The notes: generated from the sequence alone by a model not told the origin. 64,000 nt of DNA from Pleionea sediminis (GCF_007570825.1 NZ_SUNB01000006.1:1-64000), one strand, 5' to 3'; shown: positions 17,779-27,904, counted from the stretch's first letter. A program made the numbers and translations.

Positions 17779-18753
17779 TCACTCTTTAATGTCGTTCAAC
17801 TCCTTGGGGTAAGGGCGAAAGAGAGTTGATTGTGACAGTTGATTTATATTCGTTCGATGGGACTGTTCGGCCAGACAAAGGTGGAGTTTGTTAGAACTCT
17901 GGATGTCATTGTTCTCGATTAACTGATGGAGTAAACGAGCGAGGTTCTGATATTCCACTCTTTCCCGTCGAGGAAAAAGGATGTTGTTTGCTGCCGATGT
18001 AAATGTTTTTGCCAATGAACTCAGACTCAAGTCGGTATCAAAAATATCGATCCAATGTTTGATAGCCGATAACTCAGAGTTTTCGTCTGACATTAGCATT
18101 TTCTCGAATAAATTGTCTTCGGTTATCGCATTTTCAATACAATAGGCGGTTAATAGTAATCTGTGGTTGGCAATAAATGATTTTGTCGGTGTTTTTGATC
18201 GCTTTTGATTTAAATACCAGCGATGTAGGGTAAATGCTTTAGTTAAAAATCGATGGCGCAAATTTGCTATTTTTATTTGGTTTTCGTCAATGATGGGGAG
18301 GAAATTCAAATGAGATTTAAAGTGTTCTATAAAGAATCCATTCCCAGGTTCGATATATTCGTTGGCGACACTTAAATCACTTGTTTTCTCAGGTCGATGA
18401 ACATGCTTTACTGGCGTATCAACAATCCCGCAGCTAGGCGATTTACTTTTACTAATCAGGCCGCAAAGGCTTGGATTCTGTCCTGCAATTTGATGCGCTA
18501 TCTTTGCCATTGTCGTGCTGTGATTAATGTGTGTGTTATCCACATTGACTAATTGTCGTTCTGTTCCGACTTTAATTATTTGTATCGGCGGTCTGGGGGT
18601 TGGCATACCGCAAGCGACTTCAGGACAATTGGGAACAATCTCCATGAATGGCATGACATAGTTGATGATGAAATCATCAATCTTGTGCTTCCCATCGTAC
18701 CGAACTGGGTCTCCAATTAAACATTGGCTAATCATCACTTGCGGTTTCATCAT
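17779..18753 (-). CDS. TudS-like (DUF523) and DUF1722 fusion protein
   Basis: The N-terminal ~150 residues match DUF523, whose member TudS is a [4Fe-4S] thiouracil desulfidase; the three Cys sit in ISQCLIGDPVRYDG, CPEVACGM and SKSPSCG. The C-terminal ~150 residues are the DUF1722 (YbgA) helical domain (LRHRFLTKAFTLHRWYL). The fusion is a common arrangement. A sulfur-removal or repair role is inferred from TudS. Start choice is uncertain: MMKPQ at 18753 or 18750, or an ATG at 18789 that adds 12 residues; none has a good ribosome binding site. Confidence 0.82.
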   Translation of the reverse strand: MMKPQVMISQCLIGDPVRYDGKHKIDDFIINYVMPFMEIVPNCPEVACGMPTPRPPIQIIKVGTERQLVNVDNTHINHSTTMAKIAHQIAGQNPSLCGLISKSKSPSCGIVDTPVKHVHRPEKTSDLSVANEYIEPGNGFFIEHFKSHLNFLPIIDENQIKIANLRHRFLTKAFTLHRWYLNQKRSKTPTKSFIANHRLLLTAYCIENAITEDNLFEKMLMSDENSELSAIKHWIDIFDTDLSLSSLAKTFTSAANNILFPRRERVEYQNLARLLHQLIENNDIQSSNKLHLCLAEQSHRTNINQLSQSTLFRPYPKELNDIKE

Positions 18754-18806
18754 AAAACCAACTATATTGGTGCTGTAGTTCACTGACATTATTCAATAAG
18801 AAGGCC

Positions 18807-19265
18807 ATGTTAGACAAATTAAAAGCTTTTTTCGACAAGCATCTGAAAGTTAATGATGAGTCACCCGAAGAAACAGAGCACGCTATTCGAGTGGCTGCTG
18901 CTGTGTTAATGATCGAAGTGATGAAAATGGATTTTGAGATTAAAGATGAAGAGCAAGAGCAAATTTTGTCATTATTGAAAGAGGAATTTGAACTTACTGA
19001 TGAAGATGCGAACGATTTATACGAAGTAGCTACCGACAAAGCGCTTTTCGCGACCGATTTTCACGAATTTACTCGACTGCTGAATGACCATTACTCTATT
19101 GAACAGAAAATACGGCTAATTCGGCTGCTGTGGAAGGTTGCTTTAGCTGATGGAAAGGTTCATGCGTACGAGGAGCATTTGATACGTCGGGTATCCGATT
19201 TGCTGCATCTTCGCCATAGTGAATATATTCAAGCGAAATTGTCTGAAGTCCATGAAATGGAATAA
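18807..19265 (+). CDS. TerB-like tellurite-resistance family protein
   Basis: A 152-aa all-helical acidic protein typical of stand-alone TerB-like proteins: AAAVLMIEVMKMDFEIKDEE, then ALADGKVHAYEEHLIRRVSDLL, which repeats the D-x-K/E pattern of the TerB fold. AAGAAGG sits at good distance before the ATG. It is divergent from the TudS-like gene. Many such proteins have no proven link to tellurite; the fold may bind metal. Confidence 0.88.
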   Translation: MLDKLKAFFDKHLKVNDESPEETEHAIRVAAAVLMIEVMKMDFEIKDEEQEQILSLLKEEFELTDEDANDLYEVATDKALFATDFHEFTRLLNDHYSIEQKIRLIRLLWKVALADGKVHAYEEHLIRRVSDLLHLRHSEYIQAKLSEVHEME

Positions 19266-19280
19266 GTTCTGCTGATGATC

Positions 19281-21260
19281 TCAACCAGAAAATAGTCGGT
19301 TTTCAGCATGCTCTATATAATCGGGTTCGCCTGATAATAGGACAATATCTCCTAGTTGAAGCATTAAATTGCGGTCAGGTGGTGTAAAGGATGTTTTTCC
19401 TCGTTTAACCGCTTCAATGCAGGTTTTTTCTGGTAGCTCTATCTCATTAATTGCTTTTCCAATAGCAAACGCATTGCCTGTTAATACGACTGCGTGCAGT
19501 TGTTCATGGTGCGTCTGTAGGACTCTCATTAAATCCGACGATGAACCGTGAAAAAAGCTTTGTAATAGATGGTACCGATCATCTCGAACGCTCTGTATTT
19601 CCTCAATAATTTGCTTCAATGGTAATCCCAAAGTATATAAAACCTGACCGACCAGCATTAAACAAGATTCGAGTGATTCTGGAATGACTTTGGTTGCACC
19701 ATTTTGTAAAAACTTCTCCAGATGACTGTCATCTTTGGTACGAACTAAAACTGGTACGTGAGGATAGTTGTGTCGTGTTGTCGCTAACAGATCCATGGTT
19801 GATTTAGGGTTATCAAAAGTAACTATTACAAGACGAGCATTGCTAATCTCTGCCGCATTCAGAATGCTTTTTCGAGTGGCATCACCATAAAAAATCGCTT
19901 CACCCGCGGTGCTTGCTTCTTTTACACGAACGGGATCCAGATCTAAAACTACGGAAACGATATCCATTCGATCGAGAAAACGTTTAATGGTTTGACCATT
20001 TCGACCAAAGCCGCAAATTATGACATGAAATTTAAATCCCTTTACAGCTTCACTGATGAGACGCTTGCTGGCGCTATGTTGTTTCAGATGGTCGCTTTTT
20101 GGAAATAGTAGATTGTTAATTGCTGTGGAATAGCGGATCAAAAATGGAGAGATAAACATGCTGAGTACGCCAACCGATAAAATAATTGAGGCGACTTCAT
20201 CATTTAAAATATTTTGCTGACGTGCAAGACCAATCAGTACAAAACCTAATTCACCCGCATGAGACAGTATTAAGCTTGCTTTAAAGGCATCCTCAAAGGA
20301 TTCTTTCATGACTCTTGCAATAACTAGTATGAGTCCCAGTTTAGAAATCATAAAAGCGATAAGTAAACCAAGAATAAGAAAAGTATGGTGAAATAGCAGT
20401 TCGATATCAATGAGTGTACCGATAGTAATAAAAAATAAACCCAGTAATATATCTCTAAATGGTCTTATTTCTGTTTCAATTTGATGTTTGAATTGCGATT
20501 CAGCGAGTAACATACCCGCCATAAATGCTCCCAGCGCCATAGAAAGTCCGAGCCATTGAGTAAACCAAGAGGCAACCAAAGCGACCGTTAAACTGGTCAT
20601 AACGAAGAGTTCATCGCTGTGAGATGATGCGACTTCGTGAAACAGTTTTGGTAAAAGCCATTTGCCAAAAGCGATGATGATTAAAAAGGCAATGGTTCCT
20701 TTTAATAAAGCCAGTGAAATTGTCGAGGTGATTAGTTCAGGTTCAGCACTAGCGAGAATGGGTACTAAAATAAGTAGTGGAACTGCGGCCATATCTTGAA
20801 AGAGCAAAGTCGCAATGGAGAGTATTCCATGTCGATGATTTACTTCTTGTTGATCGTCAAGCTGCTTAGTTACGATAGCGGTTGATGACATAGCCAGCGC
20901 TGAGGCAATGACGAGAGAAACGGTCCAGTCAAGTTTAAACAAGCTGGCGATGATAAAGTAAAACAATATACAGAGTACGACTTGAAGCGATCCAAGGCCA
21001 AGTACTTGTGTCTTCATGGCAATCACTCTGGGTAAGGAGAATTCAAGGCCCAAAGTGAACAGCATAAATACAACACCCACTTCAGCAATGATGTAAGCAT
21101 TTGAATTTGGGGCAAAAAACTCAAGTCCCATTTGTCCGAGAAATAGCCCTACAACTAAATAAGCGAGAATCGTTGGTAGATTTATTCGGCGAAATAAGGC
21201 AACAAGCAAGACACTGGCTGCTAGCGTTAATAAAATTTGCGCGTAAATCGCATGATGCAT
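19281..21260 (-). CDS. CPA2-family cation/proton antiporter with RCK domain (Kef type)
   Basis: Inner-membrane protein with about 12 apolar segments over the first ~380 residues (LAYLVVGLFLGQMGLEF; LFQDMAAVPLLILVPIL; LSHAGELGFVLIGLA). A cytoplasmic TrkA-N/RCK nucleotide-binding domain follows (VIICGFGRNGQTIKRFLDR), with a TrkA-C domain at the end. It resembles KefB/KefC and YbaL K+ efflux systems. I use the ATG at 21260 (MHHAIYAQ); a TTG at 21293 would add 11 polar residues. It is convergent with the TerB gene, with only 15 nt between stops. Confidence 0.9.
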   Translation of the reverse strand: MHHAIYAQILLTLAASVLLVALFRRINLPTILAYLVVGLFLGQMGLEFFAPNSNAYIIAEVGVVFMLFTLGLEFSLPRVIAMKTQVLGLGSLQVVLCILFYFIIASLFKLDWTVSLVIASALAMSSTAIVTKQLDDQQEVNHRHGILSIATLLFQDMAAVPLLILVPILASAEPELITSTISLALLKGTIAFLIIIAFGKWLLPKLFHEVASSHSDELFVMTSLTVALVASWFTQWLGLSMALGAFMAGMLLAESQFKHQIETEIRPFRDILLGLFFITIGTLIDIELLFHHTFLILGLLIAFMISKLGLILVIARVMKESFEDAFKASLILSHAGELGFVLIGLARQQNILNDEVASIILSVGVLSMFISPFLIRYSTAINNLLFPKSDHLKQHSASKRLISEAVKGFKFHVIICGFGRNGQTIKRFLDRMDIVSVVLDLDPVRVKEASTAGEAIFYGDATRKSILNAAEISNARLVIVTFDNPKSTMDLLATTRHNYPHVPVLVRTKDDSHLEKFLQNGATKVIPESLESCLMLVGQVLYTLGLPLKQIIEEIQSVRDDRYHLLQSFFHGSSSDLMRVLQTHHEQLHAVVLTGNAFAIGKAINEIELPEKTCIEAVKRGKTSFTPPDRNLMLQLGDIVLLSGEPDYIEHAENRLFSG

Positions 21261-21431
21261 CTGTGTTGAATCTTCTCCATTTTTCGCCTTCAAGTAGTAA
21301 GTTTAGTCGCTTTTCCGCGTTTAGATACAGGCAGTAATATATTAAATTTCATAGAGTTAATTGATTCAGGATGCATTCAGTTTACATTTGTTTAAATGGA
21401 TACCAAGATAATTAATCAGTAAGGAATGGTT

Positions 21432-22673
21432 ATGTCCATTAAAACATTGTCAATAGCAGCTTTAACGTCGTTGTGTTTGAGTTCAGCATGGGCACAAGAC
21501 AAAACCTCTTCAGAAAGGCAGGCTTTGAAACACGAGAGTGCACCTAAGTCGAGTATCAGTCGAGAAGGTTTTCAAAGTCAAAAACAACTTAAAGAACATT
21601 CTTTGACAAGAGATTCTTTAACGAAAAAGAAATCTAGCCGATCATCTATAGCTAATCGAGTCGAGAAGCCAGAGACGCAAGAAAATAAGTCGCTGAAAAA
21701 AGATCGAAAACTCACTTCAAGTTCTGAACTCAAACAAACACGAAGCGCATTGGTGACCAAGTCATCGCGAGCAAGTCATTTCAGTTTTTATGATGCGCGC
21801 GCATATTTGCTTGATGATATTGATGGTGATGGGTATTACAGTGAATTTGAAATTGAATTCGATGCCGACACAATCTATGACTGGGCTGAAGTTTATGCGC
21901 AATTATACATCCGTCGTGGAGCGGGAGACTGGGTTCTTTATCACACCACTCGTGTATTTGATATTTATGGGACTGATGGTGGAGATGATTACTCTGTAGC
22001 GACGGTACTTAATTTCGATTATCCGACAGGAGACTACGATATCTTGATTGACTTATACGAAGTGGGATTTAGCGATATCGTTGCCACCTGGAGCTCTTAC
22101 GAAGATGCTGATCTCTATGCTCTACCACTGGAAGATCGTAATCATGAGTCAGCCTATAGTTCCGGATTCGAGTTTTACGATATTAATACCGACTTGTTAT
22201 TTGATAATGACGGTGATGGATTTTACAGTGAATTTGCCATGTCATTTGATATCGATACTGAGTATGCATCAGCTGATGTTTATGCCGAAATATACTTTTT
22301 AAATGAAGATGGATATTGGGAGCAAGAGTACACGACTGACATTATCACCCTCCAGGGAAATTCTACATTGGATACAGTTCACGTTGAGTTTATTTGGGAG
22401 GCGGGTTATCCAGCAGGATATTACGACTTTAAAATAGTTGTGAGAGACGCTTACTCGGACGAGCGACTTGTCGAAACATATAGTGAGTTTGGTGCGCTTA
22501 ATGCGGTTCCTTTAGAGTCGGTCGATTATGATGACTACCCAGACTCAGGTAACAGTGGTGGTAGTGGTGGAAATCACGGCGGTGGATCATCAACCAGTTA
22601 TGAAAGTGGTGGTTCTTGGGGGTGGATTATGTTTCTACTCTTATCTTTGGGTGCTGGTTTGAGAAAGCGTTAA
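21432..22673 (+). CDS. Secreted choice-of-anchor H-like protein with GlyGly-CTERM tail
   Basis: A Sec signal peptide (MSIKTLSIAALTSLCLSSAWA) is followed by a Ser/Lys-rich charged stretch (~residues 20-115). Two related ~110-residue modules come next, each with FYDxxTD/AxLLDD-D-DGYYSEF and an acidic Asp-rich core. The C terminus has a Gly/Ser linker, then GWIMFLLLSLGAG and LRKR: a GlyGly-CTERM anchor processed by rhombosortase and usually linked to type II secretion. AAGGA (21421-21425) places the start at the ATG at 21432, not 21426. A surface or exported role is likely; the ligand is unknown. Confidence 0.85.
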   Translation: MSIKTLSIAALTSLCLSSAWAQDKTSSERQALKHESAPKSSISREGFQSQKQLKEHSLTRDSLTKKKSSRSSIANRVEKPETQENKSLKKDRKLTSSSELKQTRSALVTKSSRASHFSFYDARAYLLDDIDGDGYYSEFEIEFDADTIYDWAEVYAQLYIRRGAGDWVLYHTTRVFDIYGTDGGDDYSVATVLNFDYPTGDYDILIDLYEVGFSDIVATWSSYEDADLYALPLEDRNHESAYSSGFEFYDINTDLLFDNDGDGFYSEFAMSFDIDTEYASADVYAEIYFLNEDGYWEQEYTTDIITLQGNSTLDTVHVEFIWEAGYPAGYYDFKIVVRDAYSDERLVETYSEFGALNAVPLESVDYDDYPDSGNSGGSGGNHGGGSSTSYESGGSWGWIMFLLLSLGAGLRKR

Positions 22674-22778
22674 TCAAAACAATAGCTCAATAAAAAGTGT
22701 GACGTAGTTTTAATTGGAAGGATTTTTTTGAGAATGGACTCTTAAATCAAATGGAAATTATCAAATAAAGGAATAGAA

Positions 22779-22803
22779 AGCTCGGGATAACCGGGCTTTT
22801 TTA
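22779..22803 (+). terminator. Intrinsic terminator after the GlyGly-CTERM gene
   Basis: The stem AGCTCGG/CCGGGCT (one G-U pair) with a five-base loop is followed by TTTTTTA. It lies 105 nt beyond the stop codon and insulates the ilv leader downstream. Confidence 0.8.
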
Positions 22804-22959
22804 TTGCACCAAAATATAGCGAGTGTAGAAGTATTTATTCATATAACTAAATTGTATTTCTATTTATCAGTCCATGATATATGTTGAAGTTGTGTGCGCA
22901 AAAAAATGATTACCAATTATTTTTAACGCAGAAAAAATTATCTGGTTTGTGAGAATACA

Positions 22960-23052
22960 ATGAATCGCTTGTTAACGATTAATAACCAAAGCATTGTCAT
23001 CGTGATTATCGTGGTGCTCATTAGAGCAACGCGGGGTGCGCCTTTGAGTTAA
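22960..23052 (+). CDS. ilv operon leader peptide
   Basis: A 30-codon frame (ATG 22960, TAA 23050) holds a run of branched-chain codons, IVIVIIVVLI, the signature of an attenuation leader. Ribosome stalling at Ile/Val/Leu codons would let the GGTGCG segment (23035-23040) pair with CGCACC (23075-23080) and block the terminator. A pause hairpin TGCTC-ATTA-GAGCA (23015-23028) sits inside the frame. The same logic operates in ilvL of E. coli. Confidence 0.88.
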   Translation: MNRLLTINNQSIVIVIIVVLIRATRGAPLS

Positions 23053-23070
23053 ATTAATCGAAGATAGAAG

Positions 23071-23103
23071 CCCCCGCACCGAAAGGTCCGGGGGTTTTTT
23101 TTT
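23071..23103 (+). terminator. ilv attenuator terminator
   Basis: CCCCCG-ACC pairs with GGT-CGGGGG around a GAAA loop (one C/C mismatch), followed by nine T. It lies 18 nt after the leader-peptide stop. The left arm also pairs with the antiterminator segment at 23035-23040, so the two folds exclude each other. Confidence 0.9.
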
Positions 23104-23300
23104 GCCGGTGGAAGATGAAGAGAAAATGAGGTTGATAAGGCAGTGACGGAAAAACGTTGTTTAATAGCTGGACTGGTTTTTATCTTCTTTGTTGAGACAT
23201 CACTGAGTATTGTTGAAAGTGTTCGACCTGTGCGTAGCAGTGGGTTCCTTCCATTAATTATTGAATTAACGCGCTTTAAGTTTAAAGAGAGAGCAGAGAC

Positions 23301-24995
23301 GTGAATGGTAGCCAATATTTGGTAAACGCACTAGAAGCCAACGGTATAAAGACACTTTTTGGATACCCTGGTGGCGCCATAATGCCCGTTTATGATGCAT
23401 TGGTCGATAGCGAAATTGAACACATATTATGTCGTCATGAACAAGGTGCTGCTCTAGCTGCTGATGGTTATGCTCGTTCTTCTGGAAAGCTCGGTGTGTG
23501 TATAGCAACTTCTGGGCCGGGAGCAACGAATTTAATCACTGGATTGGCTAATGCCTACTTGGATTCTATTCCTGTTTTAGCAATTACCGGCCAAGTGGCT
23601 TCAGGATTAATAGGTACTGATGCATTTCAGGAAGTTGATATTCTAGGTATGACCTTCGCTGTTGTGAAGCAAAGTTATTTAGTCGAAGACGTTAATGATT
23701 TGCCAGCAATTATTAACGAAGCGATGTCAATTGCGGTGGAAGGTCGGCCAGGGCCAGTTTTAATTGATATACCGAAAGATATTCAACTGAATAGGATACA
23801 AACACCGGTCGTTCAGCCTTCAAACGTAAGTCATCAACAATCAATTCATTCAACGGCTTCTCAAGTCAGCGAGCTAGAAGTTAAGACTGTTCTTGAGTTA
23901 CTCGCAAAAGCTCATCGTCCATTGGCCTATGTTGGCGGTGGGGTAGGGATTGCAGAAGCAGAAAGTGAACTGCGAAGTTTTTTACAAAGTTCACAAATTC
24001 CTGCAGTCTCCACATTAAAGGGATTGGGTGCGACTGGAAATTATCATTTGAACTTGGGCATGTTGGGAATGCATGGACTTAAAGCCGCTAATTTCGCTGT
24101 TCAAGAATGTGATTTGTTAATTAATTTTGGAGCGCGTTTTGATGATAGAGCAACAGGAAAGTTGAATCAGTTTGCACCTAATGCACAAGTCATTCATTTT
24201 GATACCGATGTTGCAGAAGTGAATAAGTTAAAAGCTGCTTATGTTGGTGTAATAGGCCATCTTAAGAGCAGCCTTGAAAGGTTAAATCAGTCTTTTCATC
24301 AAATGCAATTTGATAATGCAAGATGGATTGCATGGTCTAACTGGTGTTATGAGCAAAAAGAAGCACATGCTTGGCAATACGAAAAGCCGGGCGATGTCAT
24401 CTATGCGCCTCGTCTTATCAATACCTTATCTAATATGAGTTGTTCGAATGCCTTTATAAGTTGTGATGTTGGACAACATCAAATGTGGGTCGCACAGCAT
24501 TGTCAGTTTGAACAACAAAGGTTTCACTTGTCTTCGGGTGGTGCAGGAACAATGGGATATGGACTTCCTGCCGCTATTGGTGCTCAACTAGCGCATCCTA
24601 ACGCAGTTGTCATTAATGTTTGCGGTGATGGTTCATTCGCAATGAATATTCAAGAGTTAATGACGCTCAAGCGATATAGTTTGCCGGTAAAAATTTTGCT
24701 TTTGGACAATTCCAGTTTAGGTATGGTCCGGCAATGGCAACATTTATTTTTTAAAGATCGATACAGTGAAATTGACCTCTCCGACAACCCTGATTTCGTT
24801 CGAGTTGCCGAGGCCTTTGGCTTGGTTGCAAAACGAATTAACAAAAAAGCAGATGAGAAAGAAGGACTTCGCTGGTTATTGCAGCAAGACTCTCCTGCTT
24901 TGCTTCATGTTGTTATCGATAGTTGTGAAAATGTATGGCCTCTGGTTCCTCCAGGTGCTTCGAATTGTGACATGTTAGAGGAGAAACTTAAATGA
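23301..24995 (+). CDS. ilvG: Acetolactate synthase large subunit
   Basis: ThDP enzyme that condenses pyruvate with pyruvate or 2-oxobutyrate in valine/leucine and isoleucine synthesis. The catalytic Glu47 is visible in RHEQGA. The ThDP/Mg motif [13 protein letters not shown]-(x)-DNSSLGMV is near residues 445-475. [10 protein letters not shown] and SGPGATN are also typical. The 564-aa protein begins at GTG 23301. It is the first structural gene after the attenuator and overlaps ilvM by 4 bp. I call it ilvG rather than ilvB because the partner is the short ilvM type. Confidence 0.93.
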   Translation: MNGSQYLVNALEANGIKTLFGYPGGAIMPVYDALVDSEIEHILCRHEQGAALAADGYARSSGKLGVCIATSGPGATNLITGLANAYLDSIPVLAITGQVASGLIGTDAFQEVDILGMTFAVVKQSYLVEDVNDLPAIINEAMSIAVEGRPGPVLIDIPKDIQLNRIQTPVVQPSNVSHQQSIHSTASQVSELEVKTVLELLAKAHRPLAYVGGGVGIAEAESELRSFLQSSQIPAVSTLKGLGATGNYHLNLGMLGMHGLKAANFAVQECDLLINFGARFDDRATGKLNQFAPNAQVIHFDTDVAEVNKLKAAYVGVIGHLKSSLERLNQSFHQMQFDNARWIAWSNWCYEQKEAHAWQYEKPGDVIYAPRLINTLSNMSCSNAFISCDVGQHQMWVAQHCQFEQQRFHLSSGGAGTMGYGLPAAIGAQLAHPNAVVINVCGDGSFAMNIQELMTLKRYSLPVKILLLDNSSLGMVRQWQHLFFKDRYSEIDLSDNPDFVRVAEAFGLVAKRINKKADEKEGLRWLLQQDSPALLHVVIDSCENVWPLVPPGASNCDMLEEKLK

Positions 24996-25261
24996 AAGCA
25001 TCATTGACTATGTTAGTTCGTCAACAATTGGGCTGTCTTGAGCGAATTTTGAGAGTGGTGCGTCACCGTGGTTTCACCATTAACGATCTTTCGGTCACGC
25101 CAGATGCATTAGCAAACCATTATGTTATGACTTTAAGTGTGGAGAGTAGTCGAGGCATTAATTTATTAACGAATCAATTGGTAAAGTTATTTGAGGTCGA
25201 AGAGCTTACTTTAGATAGTGGTCAGAAAGTAAAGGGAGTCAATTATGCAAAATCTGCATAA
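24992..25261 (+). CDS. ilvM: Acetolactate synthase small regulatory subunit
   Basis: An 89-aa single ACT domain ([24 protein letters not shown]) that stabilises and regulates the large subunit. The length is that of IlvM, not the longer IlvN/IlvH. It overlaps ilvG by 4 bp and the citramalate synthase gene by 17 bp, so translation is coupled. Confidence 0.88.
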   Translation: MKASLTMLVRQQLGCLERILRVVRHRGFTINDLSVTPDALANHYVMTLSVESSRGINLLTNQLVKLFEVEELTLDSGQKVKGVNYAKSA

Positions 25262-26909
25262 AGGAAGTTCAAAGCAATTATTGCTCTACGATACAACGTT
25301 GCGTGATGGTGCGCAGATGCAAAGCATTCAGTTTTCTGCAGATGACAAAGTTGCAATTGCTCGACGATTGGATGAGTTTGGAATGGACTATATTGAGTTG
25401 GGCTGGCCAGGAGCAAATCCAGTAGACGATCGGGTGTTTCGAACTCTAAAACAATCACCTTTAAAAAATAGCAAATCAGTTGCATTTGGCGCGACTTGTA
25501 AACCGAATAAGTTAGCGGAAGATGATCCTTTACTCGCTGCTTTAATTAAAACAGAAACTCCTGTAGTTACTTTGGTTGCAAAAAGCTCTCGATTTCATAT
25601 TGAAAAAATCTTGGAAACAACAATTGAAGAAAATCTAAGAATGATTTTTGATTCTGTACAGTTTTTAAAGCGTCAAGGCAGAGAGGTTTGGATTGATGCA
25701 GAGCATTTTTTTGATGGATTTGATAGCGACTGCGAAACTGCAATGGCGTGTTTATCGGTTGCTGAGAGAGCCGGTGCAGAAGGTGTTGTGTTGTGCGATA
25801 CCAATGGTGGAGCTTTGCCATCTCGTGTCGCTGCGGTTACCCACACAGTTATCGAACGATTAAGGTGCCGTGTTGGAATTCATGCTCATAATGATTGTGA
25901 ACTGGCGGTTGCTAATGCATTGGCTGCGATTGAAGCTGGCGCTGAGATGGTGCAAGGTACTATTAATGGCTATGGAGAACGATGCGGTAATACTAATTTA
26001 GTATCTCTAATTCCTACTTTGCAGTTAAAAACTCAGGCGATGAATAAAAATAACGCTCAGCTTGAAACACTGACTGATTTATCACGTACTGTTTCTAATC
26101 GATGTAATTTTACTCCCGATCCCTTTGCTCCTTATGTGGGGCAAGCTGCGTTTGCTCATAAAGCGGGATTTCACGCCTCAGCCGTTGGAAAATATTGTCA
26201 CAGCTATGAACATATCGAGCCTTCTTTGGTAGGTAACGAACGTCGCATACTGGTGTCTCAGCAAGCAGGTCGAAGTAATTTAAAACATAAGCTATCTAAA
26301 TTTAATATCAATACTGAAGATTTAACTCAGGCTCTTTCTGAAGTAAAGGCTAAAGAAGCGCAAGGATTTCAGTATGAAGAAGGCGATGCGTCATTAGATT
26401 TATTGTTACGTAAACAGAAAAAAAGCTATCAGTCACCATTTCGAGTCGAAGAGTTAATGGTTCATTGTATCCAACGAGTAAATTCGTCATGCGAAAGCAG
26501 TGCTGAAAAACTGACTGGCAATGATTTGCATCAAGCGTCGGTAAAAGTTGTTGTTAACGACCATGCTGTTTGGTCTGCTGCAGAGGGTAATGGTCCTGTT
26601 GAAGCCATAGATAAGGCTTTGCGTGAAGCTTTAACTCAATTTTGGCCTAACATTCCGTTAACAGAATTAACCGATTATAAAGTTCGCATATTAAATCCAG
26701 GAATGGCAACGGCGGCGACAACCCATGTGTGGATTGAAAGCCATTATCAGGGCGTTGTTTGGAATACTATTGGTTGTTCTCCCAATATATTAGAGGCCAG
26801 TCAGCAGGCTCTTTGCGACTCTCTGGAATATTTTATTTTAAATTATGGTAAACAAAGTGCAACTTTTAACGAAAAGCGAGGAATGAACAATGGCAATCAA
26901 GCAGCCTGA
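25245..26909 (+). CDS. cimA: Citramalate synthase
   Basis: DRE-TIM metallolyase-type acyltransferase, 554 aa: YDTTLRDGAQMQ at residues ~10-20, HxH metal site in GIHAHNDCELAVANAL, NGYGERCGNTNL, and a C-terminal LeuA-type regulatory domain. The long CimA-type form condenses acetyl-CoA with pyruvate to (R)-citramalate, giving 2-oxobutyrate for isoleucine without threonine deaminase. Lying between ilvM and ilvE supports this over 2-isopropylmalate synthase. AAAGGGA precedes the ATG. A homocitrate-like specificity is less likely. Confidence 0.88.
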   Translation: MQNLHKGSSKQLLLYDTTLRDGAQMQSIQFSADDKVAIARRLDEFGMDYIELGWPGANPVDDRVFRTLKQSPLKNSKSVAFGATCKPNKLAEDDPLLAALIKTETPVVTLVAKSSRFHIEKILETTIEENLRMIFDSVQFLKRQGREVWIDAEHFFDGFDSDCETAMACLSVAERAGAEGVVLCDTNGGALPSRVAAVTHTVIERLRCRVGIHAHNDCELAVANALAAIEAGAEMVQGTINGYGERCGNTNLVSLIPTLQLKTQAMNKNNAQLETLTDLSRTVSNRCNFTPDPFAPYVGQAAFAHKAGFHASAVGKYCHSYEHIEPSLVGNERRILVSQQAGRSNLKHKLSKFNINTEDLTQALSEVKAKEAQGFQYEEGDASLDLLLRKQKKSYQSPFRVEELMVHCIQRVNSSCESSAEKLTGNDLHQASVKVVVNDHAVWSAAEGNGPVEAIDKALREALTQFWPNIPLTELTDYKVRILNPGMATAATTHVWIESHYQGVVWNTIGCSPNILEASQQALCDSLEYFILNYGKQSATFNEKRGMNNGNQAA

Positions 26910-27843
26910 TTTAATTTGGTTTAATGGAAACTTAATTCACTGGCATGATGCAAAAGTTCATGTACTCAGTCATGCCATTCATTATGGCTCTTCAGTATTT
27001 GAAGGTGTTCGATGTTATGAAACGCCCGATGGTCTTGCCATTTTTCGCTTGCAAGATCATGTAAAGCGGCTGTTTGACTCTGCTAAAATCTATCGTATGG
27101 AATTACCCTTTGCTCCTGAAACATTAGAGCAAGCTTGTCGAGATGTTGTTACTGAAAATCGATTATCTTCAGCATACATACGACCAGTTGCTTTTCGTGG
27201 TTATAACTCCATTGGTGTGTTGCCGTTTGATAATCCGGTTGAGGTTGCGGTTGCTGCATTTGAGTGGGGAGCCTACTTGGGTGAAGACAGTTTAGCACAA
27301 GGTGTCGATGTTGGAGTTTCGAGCTGGAATCGTGTCGCACCCAACACCATTCCTACAGCAGCAAAAGCGGGAGGTAACTATTTATCCTCGCAACTTGTCG
27401 TTGAAGAAGCAATGCGGCACGGTTATGCAGAAGGTATTGCTCTTGATACCAATGGTTACATTAGCGAAGGCAGCGGCGAGAATATTTTTGTTGTGCGCAA
27501 TGGAGTTTTGTATACGCCTCCGGCGACAGCTGCTATTTTACCTGGACTGACAAGGAATACGATCATCACATTGGCCGAAGAGTCAGGATATAAAGTGGTT
27601 GAAGGAAATATTGCTCGTGAAGCTTTGTACTTAGCCGATGAAGTCTTTATGACTGGAACGGCCGCAGAAATCGTTCCGGTGCGCAGTGTTGACGCACAAA
27701 TCATCGGTGCAGGATGTCGAGGTCCAATTACTGAGACATTACAAAAAATGTTTTTTGGATTGTTTTCAGGAGAGACTAACGATAAATGGTCATGGTTAGA
27801 TCGTATTTATTTGGAGGAGCCGGTCGCACTCCATGGAAGTTAA
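26890..27843 (+). CDS. ilvE: Branched-chain amino-acid aminotransferase
   Basis: Fold-type IV PLP aminotransferase that makes valine, leucine and isoleucine from their 2-oxo acids with glutamate. It has HYGSSVFEGVRCYE, KAGGNYLSSQL (the PLP lysine sits in this KAG region) and the signature EGSGENIFVV with LPGLTRNTII. Length is 317 aa. GAGGAA is 6-7 nt before the ATG, which lies inside the end of cimA (20-bp overlap), so translation is coupled. Confidence 0.95.
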   Translation: MAIKQPDLIWFNGNLIHWHDAKVHVLSHAIHYGSSVFEGVRCYETPDGLAIFRLQDHVKRLFDSAKIYRMELPFAPETLEQACRDVVTENRLSSAYIRPVAFRGYNSIGVLPFDNPVEVAVAAFEWGAYLGEDSLAQGVDVGVSSWNRVAPNTIPTAAKAGGNYLSSQLVVEEAMRHGYAEGIALDTNGYISEGSGENIFVVRNGVLYTPPATAAILPGLTRNTIITLAEESGYKVVEGNIAREALYLADEVFMTGTAAEIVPVRSVDAQIIGAGCRGPITETLQKMFFGLFSGETNDKWSWLDRIYLEEPVALHGS

Positions 27844-27904
27844 ATTGAGTATGACTCATTCAATAATATTTTTAAACAACGAAACTTTTTCGGGAATTTA
27901 GCTT

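Noticed and set aside
15940-22673. Genomic island or prophage covering the accessory genes
   Set aside because: No integrase, tRNA end, phage structural gene, insertion sequence or flanking repeat is visible.
23266-23526. Minus-strand frame over the ilvG start
   Set aside because: It is antisense to the conserved ThDP-binding N terminus of ilvG with no independent support.
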